A stretch of 64,000 nucleotides of DNA from Prevotella sp. (GCA_017460515.1 JAFUAY010000012.1:124001-188000); one strand, 5' to 3'; counted from the first letter of the stretch, positions 24,888 through 33,613 are shown. The notes: a model not told the origin generated them from the sequence alone. Numbers and translations: made by a program.

Positions 24888-25302
24888 GACTTTATTTCTT
24901 TATTGTTCTACATTCCTCTAAACACCTTTTTTCTATGATACACCAGGAAAACGCGATTAGGCAGGTGTTCGATGGGTTAAGTTAGCTTCTTACTTCTTTA
25001 TAGTTCTTATGTTATTATACGCTCCCTTCTTCTACCTTTGCGCTCAGTTCGTCGCTTGGACTGTCCTTGGACCGAGGGTATAAGCTTGCCTATATTCATC
25101 TTATGCCTATCTGCGTAATATGCCACAAAATTAAAAAATCTTTTCCAAACTAAAACACTTTTGCGCAAATATCTTTCATTTTTCAATAAAAGTAGATTAT
25201 AGATGGAGCAAATAACGCAAAAACCAGCACCCCGAAACAGGGCACTGGTTTATATTATTTTGGTGAATCTTCCGTTATGCAAACGGCTAGCCAAATGACA
25301 TG
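24888..25302. other. 415-base intergenic region between the RecQ/UvrD gene and the TA locus
   Basis: On the minus strand TAATTTTG (25133-25126) could drive the RecQ/UvrD gene with a 240-base leader. On the plus strand TACCTTTG (25033-25040) is followed by a short dyad (TTGGACtGTCC / TTGGACC), which might start a small antisense transcript. Otherwise only the HEPN/MNT terminator is recognisable. Confidence 0.4.
25217..25250 (-). terminator. Terminator after the HEPN/MNT locus
   Basis: On the minus strand a 13-bp stem with G-U pairs (AACCAGTGCCCTG / CGGGGTGCTGGTT, 3-base loop) is followed by TTTTT. It lies about 50 bases past the HEPN stop. Confidence 0.8.
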
Positions 25303-25536
25303 TCAGGAGACTAAAAATGGGATAGTCAAATGCCCTCTAACGCGTCCTTTGACTGTGGGATGACCATTGGCTATTAATAATGCTGATACCGCATAGTATG
25401 CAGCATAATAAACTCTGTTAGCAATTACCTCCCATGTCTGTAAAGGCAAATTTACTTTTGCCTGCATGAGTGCTCTATCGGCTTTTTCAAGACGATAGGT
25501 TACAACTGCGGTTCTTTCTTCTTGACTCAAACTCAT
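25303..25536 (-). pseudogene. HEPN-domain protein, C-terminally truncated (toxin half of HEPN/MNT)
   Basis: The 77-residue frame starts SLSQEERTAVVTYRLEKADR and has VIANRVYYAAYYAVSALLI, the helical HEPN signature. Intact HEPN partners are about 120-140 residues and continue after this helix with a conserved H-x-G motif and a second helix bundle. Here similarity ends after ANGHPTVKG, and the frame closes with an unrelated tail (RVRGHLTIPFLVS). No continuation is visible in the other two frames before the terminator. The Rx4-6H RNase motif is therefore missing. Its ATG overlaps the stop of the MNT gene by 4 bases. It is probably an inactivated toxin. Confidence 0.65.
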
Positions 25537-25856
25537 AATGCGATGGCTTCTGCTTCTACATTTTTATAAAAAGGAGTAAAGGAATTCTTTTTCCAATCAT
25601 CGACAGTATAGAGTACGGTGTTGATGTCTTCACCAAGTTCCCAACCTAATTCACGAAGTGGGTAAGAAACATTGTCAATATCTTCCAACCTTATTCTATC
25701 CTTGTCTAACAATACCAAGACATCCCAATCGGAATCTTCCCTTGCATCACCACGGGCCCGAGATCCGAAAAGAAGAATACGACTTAGCGTAGGAGCGACA
25801 CTTCTTGCCGTCCTTGCAATCTCATCCATAACTCGTTTCTTTCTTGCTGCTGTCAT
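25533..25856 (-). CDS. MNT-type minimal nucleotidyltransferase (antitoxin of HEPN/MNT)
   Basis: The 107-residue protein has LFGSRARGDAREDSDWDVLVL, the GSxxxG-x(n)-DxD active-site motif of minimal nucleotidyltransferases. MNT antitoxins of HEPN/MNT modules add AMP groups to the HEPN toxin (established for MntA/HepT). I chose the ATG at 25856 rather than 25880 because the latter lies inside the promoter box TACATTTG (25885-25878). Translation is coupled to the HEPN gene through ATGA at 25533-25536. Confidence 0.85.
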   Translation of the reverse strand: MTAARKKRVMDEIARTARSVAPTLSRILLFGSRARGDAREDSDWDVLVLLDKDRIRLEDIDNVSYPLRELGWELGEDINTVLYTVDDWKKNSFTPFYKNVEAEAIAL

Positions 25857-25877
25857 AATATTGGTATTCAGACGCTG

Positions 25878-25885
25878 CAAATGTA
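25878..25885 (-). promoter_or_regulatory. HEPN/MNT promoter -7 box
   Basis: TACATTTG on the minus strand, 21 bases upstream of the MNT ATG at 25856. Confidence 0.55.
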
Positions 25886-25961
25886 GGCAATAATCTGGAT
25901 ATAAACAAGAAATCGGGCGAGAATTTACTGGAAATCCTCGCCTGATGTTTTTTTTATAATT

Positions 25962-27455
25962 TCACTTCGCTCTTTCTGGTGCTCCGAAAGTGGAGGCCTC
26001 GGCATCCTTGTCGTTCAGCTTGAACACCATGAACTTGGGATTCTTCTCACTACATGGCTTCCATGCCCCACCCTTCGGACCGTTAGGGTCGCTATACTTG
26101 GCGAAGTTGGTCCATGCGGTGAGCATCTTCTCGGAGAGGTCCCAGTCGCCTTTCGTCCAAGGACGCCAGCAGTGCTTCAGTGACTTGAAGACGAACCAGA
26201 GGTCGCTGGAATGGAAAGCGCCTTTCAGACGTTGGGTGACCTCAGGATGGCTGCCATCATCAGGCAACGGACGGGCAAACTCGTAAGCCCATGCCTTGCC
26301 GCCCTTCTCGGCGCGAACCTTACAGAACTCCACGATATTGGGAGCCATATTGCCCATGTCGTTGAGCGTGAAGCCAATCATATAGGGAACATCGGCCAGC
26401 GTGCCTTGACGAGTGGCATCGTCGAAGCTCTTCTCGCTGACATAGCCATCGACCATCGGCATGAAGGGTACACCACGGAACATTGCAGCCATCGGACTGG
26501 CTGGCTGTTTGCCTCCGTCCTTGATCTGCCAATAGAGGTGGTTGAGAGCGAAGACGGTCTCGGTCGAAGCGGCTCGCATCTTCTGCAGATCGGTGAGACC
26601 TGCCCAGTCGAACATCTCCTTAGCCTTGGCACCTGCTTCCTCGACGGTACCACCGCTATAGCGACCGCCCACCATATTGCCATTGGCATCGGGGATGCTC
26701 AGACCTTGGGCGCTCATGATGATGGCCTTATGGAACAGTCCGCGAGCCAAGGGCGACTCACAGAGCGTGCGCACACTACCGCCACCGGCACTCTGTCCGA
26801 AGATGGTCACATTGTCGGGGTCGCCACCAAACTGGGCGATATTCTTCTTAATCCATTTTAGGGCTTCTATCTGGTCAAGGATACCGTAGTTGCCTGAAAC
26901 ATGATGGGGGTTCTCCTCGGCCAACAGCGGATGGGTGAGGAATCCGAACACACCAAGACGATAGTTGATGGTCACGAGCACCACGTCCTTGGCGCCCCAC
27001 TCCTGTCCGTCGAACTCAGGTTCGGAACCGAAGCCTTCGCGATAGCCGCCACCATGAATCCACAAGGCAACGGGCAGGTTCTTATCGGCCTTGCCTGGAG
27101 CCTTCGTCCACACATTCAGATACAGACAGTCCTCACTGAAAGCGGCCTCCTTGCCATAGCCCCACTCGGTGTAGTAGCCACCAGTGTACTGGATGGCCTG
27201 ATAACTGGGACGACCGAAGGTGTCGCAAATCTTCACGCCCTTCCAAGGCTGAACGGGCTGCGGAGCCTTCCAACGGTTCTCGCGGATAGGAGGTGCTGCG
27301 TAAGGGATTCCGCGATAGACGAACACCTCGGGATGGTCGTCGGCCAAGACGCCTTGCACGCGACCACCTTCGATGGTCAACACGGGATTCTCTGCTGCAT
27401 GTGCTGACAGGGCGGCAAACAGCAGAAGCGGCAAAATGAGTTTTTTCATAAGCAT
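25962..27455 (-). CDS. Secreted type-B carboxylesterase / lipase
   Basis: The 497-residue protein has a signal peptide (MKKLILPLLLFAALSAHA, from the third codon), so either of two closely spaced ATGs (27455 or 27449) may be used. The alpha/beta-hydrolase core shows the family landmarks VFVYRGIPYAAPP and EDCLYLNVW, the oxyanion HGGGYREG, and the nucleophile elbow GQSAGGGS. FHSSDLWFVF supplies the likely catalytic His. It hydrolyses esters outside the cytoplasm; the natural substrate is unknown, though gut relatives act on acylated carbohydrates or small esters. It sits after the QueH fusion gene on the same strand, with a 71-base spacer. Confidence 0.9.
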   Translation of the reverse strand: MLMKKLILPLLLFAALSAHAAENPVLTIEGGRVQGVLADDHPEVFVYRGIPYAAPPIRENRWKAPQPVQPWKGVKICDTFGRPSYQAIQYTGGYYTEWGYGKEAAFSEDCLYLNVWTKAPGKADKNLPVALWIHGGGYREGFGSEPEFDGQEWGAKDVVLVTINYRLGVFGFLTHPLLAEENPHHVSGNYGILDQIEALKWIKKNIAQFGGDPDNVTIFGQSAGGGSVRTLCESPLARGLFHKAIIMSAQGLSIPDANGNMVGGRYSGGTVEEAGAKAKEMFDWAGLTDLQKMRAASTETVFALNHLYWQIKDGGKQPASPMAAMFRGVPFMPMVDGYVSEKSFDDATRQGTLADVPYMIGFTLNDMGNMAPNIVEFCKVRAEKGGKAWAYEFARPLPDDGSHPEVTQRLKGAFHSSDLWFVFKSLKHCWRPWTKGDWDLSEKMLTAWTNFAKYSDPNGPKGGAWKPCSEKNPKFMVFKLNDKDAEASTFGAPERAK

Positions 27456-27526
27456 TGTTAAAGTGTAATTGTTGATTAGGTAATAATATTAGGTTTATTG
27501 TTTTGTTCAGATAAAGGGCATGTTCT

Positions 27527-28657
27527 CTACATCACCTCGTCCATGCAGACATCATGATCCTCCACCGGCACTTCGGCTACGCGCTGGAAGGGAAAGCATA
27601 CGCCTATCTTACGAAGATGAGGACAGGCCGCAAGCAGGCGGTCGTAATAGCCTTTACCGCGCCCTAAGCGATGACCGGCAGCATCGAAGGCCATACCGGG
27701 GATGAGGGCGAGACTGATCTGGTCGTGGTCGGTGAAAGGTTCGCCAACGGGTTCCATGATATGGAAAGCTCCTTCCTGAAGGTCGGCAGGCGAGGTGTAG
27801 CGACGCAGTTCCATCCGCTCATCATCAACGACCTTCGGCAGAAGAATGGTGTTGCCCGCTTGCAGAAGATGGTCGAGAAGCGGTCGGATATCGACCTCGT
27901 CGGACAAGGGATAATAAGCAAGGATGACAGCAGGCTCTCCCACTAAAGGAAGGGATGCTTTCAGGCGTTCTACGATATCGGCTGACATCTTCGCCAGTTG
28001 TGCCTGATGCTGTCGTTTCGCTTCGCGCATCTGGGCTCTGAGCAGGGGTTTCGTGTTCGCTCCATTGCGGGCTGAAAACTCGCAGCCGCAGTATTGCTGG
28101 TTGTAGAAGTTATATTCCTTCAGCAGTTGGTTGCGTCGTTCCTGCAGACCGCCCTTGCGCCAGTTCTGAGCCCAGAACTCGACAGGCGATGATGAGCTAT
28201 TCTGTTGGCTATTGGCAATCTCTTGAGCCTTGCGACCGGCACGTTCTATCTGCTCCAAGCTCTTCCAACGGCTGGAGGCCAGTGTAGTAGCAAAATAGCG
28301 GAAGCCCAGTTCGCGGGCTTTGCGGGCAGTGGCGGTCAGTCGGAGCGTAAAACATTGTTCGCAGCGACAGCCTCGTTCGGGCTCGCCCTCAAGTCCTTTC
28401 ACGCCTTGACACCACGATCCGTGGTCGTAGTCGCCGTCAATCCACTGTATGCCCAAGCTCTCAGCATGCCGTTTGCTCTCGTTCTTGCGAATCTCGTATT
28501 CCTCGCGAGGCCATATATTCGGATTGAAATAGAAGATGGTAGGCCGCACACCGTTGGCCATCAGCCACTCGACAATGGCGGATGAACAGGGAGCGCAACA
28601 AGCGTGAAGCAACACCTCATTGCATCCCTCAGGAACAGTTATAGCAGGCTGTTTCAT
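27527..28657 (-). CDS. queH: Fusion of epoxyqueuosine reductase QueH and 5-formyl-THF cyclo-ligase
   Basis: The 376-residue protein has two complete domains. Residues about 10-200 are QueH: HACCAPCS (18-25), YFNPNIWPREEYEIRK, CRCEQCFTLRL, and QYCGCEFS, the cysteines that bind the Fe-S cluster for epoxyqueuosine reduction in tRNA. Residues about 205-376 are 5-formyltetrahydrofolate cyclo-ligase: LLPKVV, FHIMEPVGEPF, and the nucleotide/substrate signature IPGMAFDAAGHRLGRGKGYY. No frameshift or stop separates them. The joint is near the ARNGANTKPLLRAQMREAKR segment. It lies 31 bases after the TerB/DnaJ gene and is probably co-transcribed with it. The symbol covers only the first domain. Confidence 0.9.
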   Translation of the reverse strand: MKQPAITVPEGCNEVLLHACCAPCSSAIVEWLMANGVRPTIFYFNPNIWPREEYEIRKNESKRHAESLGIQWIDGDYDHGSWCQGVKGLEGEPERGCRCEQCFTLRLTATARKARELGFRYFATTLASSRWKSLEQIERAGRKAQEIANSQQNSSSSPVEFWAQNWRKGGLQERRNQLLKEYNFYNQQYCGCEFSARNGANTKPLLRAQMREAKRQHQAQLAKMSADIVERLKASLPLVGEPAVILAYYPLSDEVDIRPLLDHLLQAGNTILLPKVVDDERMELRRYTSPADLQEGAFHIMEPVGEPFTDHDQISLALIPGMAFDAAGHRLGRGKGYYDRLLAACPHLRKIGVCFPFQRVAEVPVEDHDVCMDEVM

Positions 28658-28689
28658 TCTTCACTCACGATTCCTTACTCTTCACTTCC
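28655..28689 (+). repeat. Heptad-type repeat between the TerB/DnaJ and QueH fusion genes
   Basis: Degenerate 7-base units (CATTCTT, CACTCAC, GATTCCT, TACTCTT, CACTTCC) fill the 31-base spacer and overlap the ends of both genes. Confidence 0.55.
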
Positions 28690-29456
28690 TACAGGCCTCG
28701 TGCCTTCCAGATACGTTCCTTAGCAGCATTGATTTCCTGGAATTTCTTCTCGGCAGCACGGCGCACGTCATCGCCAAGGGCTGCCACACGGTCGGGATGA
28801 TGCTCCAGCGCCAGTCGGCGATAGGCACGGCGAAGTTCATCGTCGGTAGCCTCCGGTGTAACGCCCAGCACCTTATAGGCTGACTCCAGATCGTCTTTCT
28901 GCAAGTTCAGCATCGAGTCGATCTCGCTCTCAGGCATCTGCATCCACGCAGCAATCTCCTTCAACGCATTCACCTCGGTGGCGTCGAGCAACCCATCGGC
29001 TTGGGCAATCATCACCAGGAAACTGAGCAGTTGCAGACGCTCGCTATACTCCATGTTCATCGACATCTGCAGACAGGCGTCCTGGATATTCTTGCGATAC
29101 AGATGCTCACCCTGCTGCTTCGAGGCTTCAAAGAGACGGCGCAGAATCTGGTCGCCCTGCTGAGCTGCCACCTCACCGAAGTTCTGACGCAGCCACTGGC
29201 GGACGAGTTCCATCTCGGAATGCATGATGCGCCCGTCGGCCTTGATGATATAGGAAGCCAACAGCAGCATCGACATCAGGAAACTGTTTCGATTGCCTTC
29301 GGCCGTATGTCCGCTGTCACTTGAAAACAGGCGGCTGCTACTGCCCTCACCATCATCAGAGCCCAATTGGGAGCCAACAACAGCACCAATGATACCACCT
29401 ATGGGACCCAGGATAATCCATCCGAGGAATCCGCCTATCCATGTAGAAGTCTTCAT
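28689..29456 (-). CDS. DjlA-like co-chaperone: membrane anchor, TerB domain and C-terminal J domain
   Basis: The 255-residue protein has an N-terminal glycine-rich hydrophobic segment (GFLGWIILGPIGGIIGAVVG), a TerB-like helical domain (about residues 60-180, LLASYIIKADGRIMHSEMEL), and a C-terminal J domain with AYKVLGVTPEATDDELRRAY and the invariant HPD in LALEHHPDRV. This order matches DjlA-type membrane DnaJ proteins, which stimulate DnaK ATPase. A TATCTTTG promoter box lies at 29496-29489, 33 bases before the ATG. The QueH fusion gene follows. Confidence 0.88.
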   Translation of the reverse strand: MKTSTWIGGFLGWIILGPIGGIIGAVVGSQLGSDDGEGSSSRLFSSDSGHTAEGNRNSFLMSMLLLASYIIKADGRIMHSEMELVRQWLRQNFGEVAAQQGDQILRRLFEASKQQGEHLYRKNIQDACLQMSMNMEYSERLQLLSFLVMIAQADGLLDATEVNALKEIAAWMQMPESEIDSMLNLQKDDLESAYKVLGVTPEATDDELRRAYRRLALEHHPDRVAALGDDVRRAAEKKFQEINAAKERIWKARGL

Positions 29457-29488
29457 AATAATTCAGTTCAAAAAATGGGTTCAGCATG

Positions 29489-29496
29489 CAAAGATA
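29489..29496 (-). promoter_or_regulatory. Promoter -7 box of the TerB/DnaJ gene
   Basis: TATCTTTG on the minus strand, 32 bases before the ATG. Confidence 0.6.
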
Positions 29497-29528
29497 AGCT
29501 ATTTTCCTGAAACCAACAAGAAATTTAC

Positions 29529-30473
29529 TTATTTTCGGTCGGCCAGATACATGCCGCCAACAATCAGTAGCGCACCCAGGAGGAAATAGACGGTGATCTG
29601 CTCGTTGAGCACAAGGCTGGCAACAACAATCGTACTGAGCGGATTCACGTAGACATAGTTGGTGGCAATCATTGCACCGAGCTTGTCCATCACCCACGTC
29701 CATACCAGGAAGCAGATACACGAGGCCACCACGCCCAGAAAGAGCAGATGGGTCAAGACCTGGGGATCCAAGAGGATGGCGAGGTCGAGCGTACCGCCCA
29801 ACTGGACAGGCAGTTCGGCAGGCACTAATATATAGTAAGGTATCATGGTGAGCAATCCGTAGAGAAACACCTTGCGGGTGATAAACAGAGCACCGTAGTG
29901 CTTGTTGGCAGGAATCATCAGCAACGAGTAGATTGCCCAGCAGAGATTGGCACCGAGGGCGAGCGCATCGCCCACAGGCGACAAATGGAGCACAAAATGG
30001 CCGTTGAGCACCACTGCCGACACGCCCAGCACTGCCATCAGCGTGCCTACTATCTGAACGGGGCGGAGGCGTTCGGATTTATAGAACAAGCCTATCAGCA
30101 CAGCCGCCACCAACGGACACGAACAGACAATGAGTGACACGTTGGTGGTGGTGGTATAGTTCAGCGCCTCGTTCTCAGTGAGGAAATAGACAGAGCCGCC
30201 CGTCACACCGAGCGACAGCATCAGCAGCTCACGCTTCAGCAGCGACTTCCACGAGCCGCCCGAACGCTGACGACTGAGCACCAGCGAACGGCGCTCGTCT
30301 CCTTTCAGTAGCGAAAACGCCAACAGCAATACGTAGGCTATCAAGAAACGAAGGGTGAATATCTGAGCAGGCGACAACCCATTGAGCAACAGCAGTTTGG
30401 TAAACACAAACGTACTGCCCCAGATGGCTACGGTCACGAATGCCACGAGGTGATACCCTACCCTTGCATTCAT
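29529..30473 (-). CDS. EamA/DMT-family transporter
   Basis: The 314-residue protein has about ten hydrophobic segments arranged as two EamA repeats. The first begins HLVAFVTVAIWGSTFVFTKLLL and the second VGDALALGANLCWAIYSLLM. EamA proteins export amino acids or other metabolites across the inner membrane. It overlaps the tyrA stop by 4 bases (ATGA-type), making it the last gene of the aromatic amino acid operon. This context suggests, but does not prove, export of an aromatic compound. Confidence 0.88.
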   Translation of the reverse strand: MNARVGYHLVAFVTVAIWGSTFVFTKLLLLNGLSPAQIFTLRFLIAYVLLLAFSLLKGDERRSLVLSRQRSGGSWKSLLKRELLMLSLGVTGGSVYFLTENEALNYTTTTNVSLIVCSCPLVAAVLIGLFYKSERLRPVQIVGTLMAVLGVSAVVLNGHFVLHLSPVGDALALGANLCWAIYSLLMIPANKHYGALFITRKVFLYGLLTMIPYYILVPAELPVQLGGTLDLAILLDPQVLTHLLFLGVVASCICFLVWTWVMDKLGAMIATNYVYVNPLSTIVVASLVLNEQITVYFLLGALLIVGGMYLADRK

Positions 30474-31264
30474 CGTTTGATTTCAATATCACGGCGCACG
30501 TTGTCGCGAATCTTCTTCAAGTATCCTATCATGCCCTCAGCATTCTTGTGGTCGATAATCTCAAGAAGCTCTTTCAGCTCAGTACGTATCTGACTGACCT
30601 GATCATGGGTATAGGGGTTGAAGAGAATTTCCTGCAACAAATAGTCGTCCTCGTTCAGCACGCCTTTGGCAATATTCATGTGGCGCTTGAAGGTGGTACC
30701 TGGTGCATCCTGATGCTTCATCACGGCAGCGAAAACGAAGGTGGAGACGAAAGGAATACTGAGCGAATAAGCTACTGTCTTATCGTGCTCCTCGAACGTG
30801 TACTCGTAGATATTAAGTCCCAACCGCTGATAGAGGTCCTTGAAGAAGATGCGACCCATATAGTCGCCCTCGCTAATGATGATGGCGTTCTCCTCAGAGA
30901 GTTGGTTCAGGTTGGCAAACGTAGGACCGAACATCGGGTGAGTGCTGACATAGCGCATACCCGTTTGTTCGTAGAACTCCTTCATACCAGTCTTCACAGA
31001 GGCAATATCGCTGATGATGCACTCCTTCGGAAGGAAGGGTATCACCTCCTGGAACACAGGAATGGTATATTTGAGCGTCACCGCATTGATGACCAGTTCG
31101 GGCTTGAAGAGCACAATCTCCTCGTGTGTGGTGAAGCGCTGGCAGTTATAGGTGAAGCGCATGCGTTTAGGGTCGCGCTCAAAGACAGCCACCTCATGGT
31201 CGAAACTCAGCAGGTCGATGAAGAACGAGCCCATCTTTCCCGCGCCTAAGACTAATATTTTCAT
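30470..31264 (-). CDS. tyrA: Prephenate dehydrogenase
   Basis: The 264-residue protein has an N-terminal NAD(P)-binding fold (MKILVLGAGKMGSFFIDLL) and YVSTHPMFGPTFANL with the catalytic-site histidine of prephenate dehydrogenases. It converts prephenate to 4-hydroxyphenylpyruvate for tyrosine synthesis. It lies between the DAHP synthase/chorismate mutase gene (55-base spacer with a CTCAACTTC/GAAGTTGAG hairpin) and the EamA transporter gene, which it overlaps. There is no C-terminal ACT domain. Confidence 0.88.
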   Translation of the reverse strand: MKILVLGAGKMGSFFIDLLSFDHEVAVFERDPKRMRFTYNCQRFTTHEEIVLFKPELVINAVTLKYTIPVFQEVIPFLPKECIISDIASVKTGMKEFYEQTGMRYVSTHPMFGPTFANLNQLSEENAIIISEGDYMGRIFFKDLYQRLGLNIYEYTFEEHDKTVAYSLSIPFVSTFVFAAVMKHQDAPGTTFKRHMNIAKGVLNEDDYLLQEILFNPYTHDQVSQIRTELKELLEIIDHKNAEGMIGYLKKIRDNVRRDIEIKR

Positions 31265-31290
31265 AATTTACTTACTTAAGTTTGCTTTCG

Positions 31291-31319
31291 CTCAACTTCT
31301 TCAACTTGCAGAAGTTGAG
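31291..31319 (-). other. Hairpin between DAHP synthase and tyrA
   Basis: The 9-bp stem CTCAACTTC / GAAGTTGAG has an 11-base loop and no T-run. The same CTCAACTT/AAGTTGAG core recurs at 35304-35322. It may act in mRNA processing or partial termination. Confidence 0.4.
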
Positions 31320-32384
31320 TTACTTATTGATAATCTCTATCTGCTGACGTACTGACTCCTCGTGAATACTCTCGAACACCTGAGCCACGAATTCTGCTCC
31401 CAAGCCACAGAGCGAACCCTGCACACCGCGCTTGGCCAGAATCTCATTGTAGCGGTTGGCCTGTAGCACCGTCATGTTGTGCGCCTTTTTGTATTCACCA
31501 ATCTCGCGACAAATGCGCATACGCTTGGCCAACACATCCATAATCTGATTGTCAAGCTCGTCAATCTGCTTACGCAACTGCTGGATATCCTCAGTAGAGG
31601 TGTGCTCATCACGGATAATCAGCAGTGAGATGATATAGTCGAGGACATCAGGAGTAACCTGCTGGGAAGCATCGCTCCACGCCTTCTCAGGATCGCAATG
31701 GCTCTCAACGATAAGTCCGTCGAAGCCAAGGTCCATTGCCTGCTGACAAAGTGGTGCAACCAGTTCACGTCGGCCACCGATATGGCTGGGATCACAGATG
31801 ATGGGCAATTCGGGTATGCGACGATGCAACTCGATGGGAATCTGCCACATAGGCATGTTGCGGTAGATCTTCTTCTCGTAGGAAGAGAAACCGCGATGAA
31901 TAGCTCCAAGACGCTTGATGCCTGCCTGGTTGATACGCTCCAATGCTCCTATCCACAGTTCCAGGTCGGGGTTCACGGGGTTCTTCACCAAGACGGGAAC
32001 GTCGACACCCTTCAATGAATCGGCCAGTGCCTGCATCGCAAAGGGATTGGCAGTGGTACGTGCACCCACCCACAGGATATCAACACCGTATTTCAGTGCC
32101 AGCTCCACATGTTCGGGCGTTGCTACCTCGGTAGCCAACTGCATACCCGTCTCCTTCTTCGCCTCAGCCAGCCAAACAAGAGCCGGCTCACCGTGACCCT
32201 CAAAACCGCCTGGCTTCGTGCGGGGCTTCCACACACCGGCACGGAAGTTATGACAGCCCTTCATAGCCAACTGGCGGGCAGTAGTCATCACCTGTTCTTC
32301 GCTCTCAGCAGAACAGGGGCCTGCGATTACGATAGGACGTTCGTTGTCACTCAGTAAATTCAATGGTGATAATTCTAATTCCAT
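31320..32384 (-). CDS. aroF: DAHP synthase fused to chorismate mutase
   Basis: The 354-residue protein has an N-terminal class I-beta (KDO8P-synthase-like) DAHP synthase: GPCSAESEEQV, RAGVWKPRTKPGGFEGHG, LVKNPVNPDLELW and HRGFSSYEKK. A C-terminal AroQ chorismate mutase follows from about residue 265 (LRKQIDELDNQIMDVLAKRM, then EIGEYKKAHN). It performs the first committed step of the shikimate pathway and the chorismate-to-prephenate step. The fusion allows prephenate-type feedback control in related enzymes. It starts 2 bases after the aminotransferase stop. Confidence 0.9.
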   Translation of the reverse strand: MELELSPLNLLSDNERPIVIAGPCSAESEEQVMTTARQLAMKGCHNFRAGVWKPRTKPGGFEGHGEPALVWLAEAKKETGMQLATEVATPEHVELALKYGVDILWVGARTTANPFAMQALADSLKGVDVPVLVKNPVNPDLELWIGALERINQAGIKRLGAIHRGFSSYEKKIYRNMPMWQIPIELHRRIPELPIICDPSHIGGRRELVAPLCQQAMDLGFDGLIVESHCDPEKAWSDASQQVTPDVLDYIISLLIIRDEHTSTEDIQQLRKQIDELDNQIMDVLAKRMRICREIGEYKKAHNMTVLQANRYNEILAKRGVQGSLCGLGAEFVAQVFESIHEESVRQQIEIINK

Positions 32385-32386
32385 AA

Positions 32387-33547
32387 TTATATAGTCTTTT
32401 TAATTCTTTCTAATGCTTCTTTGATTTTCTCCTCCTTCGCACACAGCGAGATGCGAATATACCTTTCGCCATTGCTTCCAAAGATGAAGCCTGGGGTGAT
32501 GAAGACGCGGGCCTCATGGAGCACACGCTCCGTAAGGTCTTCTACGTTCTGTATATCGGCAGGAATCTTTCCCCACAGGAACATGCCCACCTGATTCTTG
32601 TCGTAAGTGCATCCCAGCACGTCCATAATCTTCTCTGCCCACTCGCGGCGACGGGCATAGGTCGCAATATTGAACTCCCGATGCCAAGCCTCATCATTCT
32701 TGAACGCTTCGGCAGCAGCAAGCTGGATACCGCGGAACGTACCGCTCTCAATATTCGACTGCACCTTCAGAATCCACTGAATGAACTGGGTGTTTGAAGC
32801 ACAAAGGCCTACACGCCAACCGGGCATATTGTGACTCTTCGACATCGAGTTGAACTCAATGCAGCAGCCTTTAGCGCCAGGTACTTGAAGAATGGAAAGA
32901 TGCTCCTCACTCAGGATAAAGCTGTAGGGATTGTCGTTGACAACCACGATATTGTGCTTCTGGGCAAACTGCACCAGACGTTCGTAGGTCTCGCGCCGAG
33001 CACGGCCTCCAGTAGGCATATTGGGATAGTTCGTCCACATCAGCTTCACACGACTCAGATCCATCTGCTCCAGTTCGTCGAAGTCGGGTTGCCAACCGTT
33101 GTCCTCACGCAGGTTGTAATTCACGATCTTCGCACCAAGGATCTTGCTCAACGATGTGTAGGTGGGATAGCCGGGATTGGGCACCAACACTTCATCGCCG
33201 GGATTGACAAAGGCAAGCGTCACATGAAGGATGCCCTCCTTCGAACCTATCAACGGCAACAGCTCACTCTTAGCATCGAGGTCAACATCAAACCAGCGCT
33301 TATAGAATGCGGCCATCGCCTCGCGCAGCTCAGGTGTACCCTGAGTGGGTTGATAACCGTGAGCATTCGGCTGGTGAGCCACCTCGCAAAGCTTCTCAAT
33401 CGTCTGCTCAGATGGTGGCATATCAGGACTTCCGATAGCAAGGCTGATGATATCCTTACCCTCGGCATTGAGTTGAGCAACTTCCTTCAACTTGCGGCTG
33501 AAGTAGTATTCTTGTACCAAACTTAATCTGTCTGCAGGTTGTATCAT
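32387..33547 (-). CDS. PLP-dependent class I/II aminotransferase (aromatic or related)
   Basis: The 386-residue fold-type I aminotransferase has EFNSMSKSHNMPGWRVGLCA, containing the Schiff-base lysine and the downstream arginine. It also has VPNPGYPTY, TNYPNMPTGG and VNDNPYSF, typical of the AspC/DapL-like subfamily. Lying between pheA and the DAHP synthase gene in the aromatic operon, it most likely converts phenylpyruvate and 4-hydroxyphenylpyruvate to phenylalanine and tyrosine. This specificity is inferred from context. Confidence 0.88.
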   Translation of the reverse strand: MIQPADRLSLVQEYYFSRKLKEVAQLNAEGKDIISLAIGSPDMPPSEQTIEKLCEVAHQPNAHGYQPTQGTPELREAMAAFYKRWFDVDLDAKSELLPLIGSKEGILHVTLAFVNPGDEVLVPNPGYPTYTSLSKILGAKIVNYNLREDNGWQPDFDELEQMDLSRVKLMWTNYPNMPTGGRARRETYERLVQFAQKHNIVVVNDNPYSFILSEEHLSILQVPGAKGCCIEFNSMSKSHNMPGWRVGLCASNTQFIQWILKVQSNIESGTFRGIQLAAAEAFKNDEAWHREFNIATYARRREWAEKIMDVLGCTYDKNQVGMFLWGKIPADIQNVEDLTERVLHEARVFITPGFIFGSNGERYIRISLCAKEEKIKEALERIKKTI

Positions 33548-33613
33548 AATTATCTGTTATTTTATCTAAAGTCTCTCCGCTCGGCGCCTGAGACGCTTCG
33601 CTCGCAAAGACTC

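Noticed and set aside
25303-25536. Frameshift repair of the HEPN gene
   Set aside because: I read the other two frames downstream of the truncation and found no HEPN-like continuation, so a simple frameshift does not explain it.
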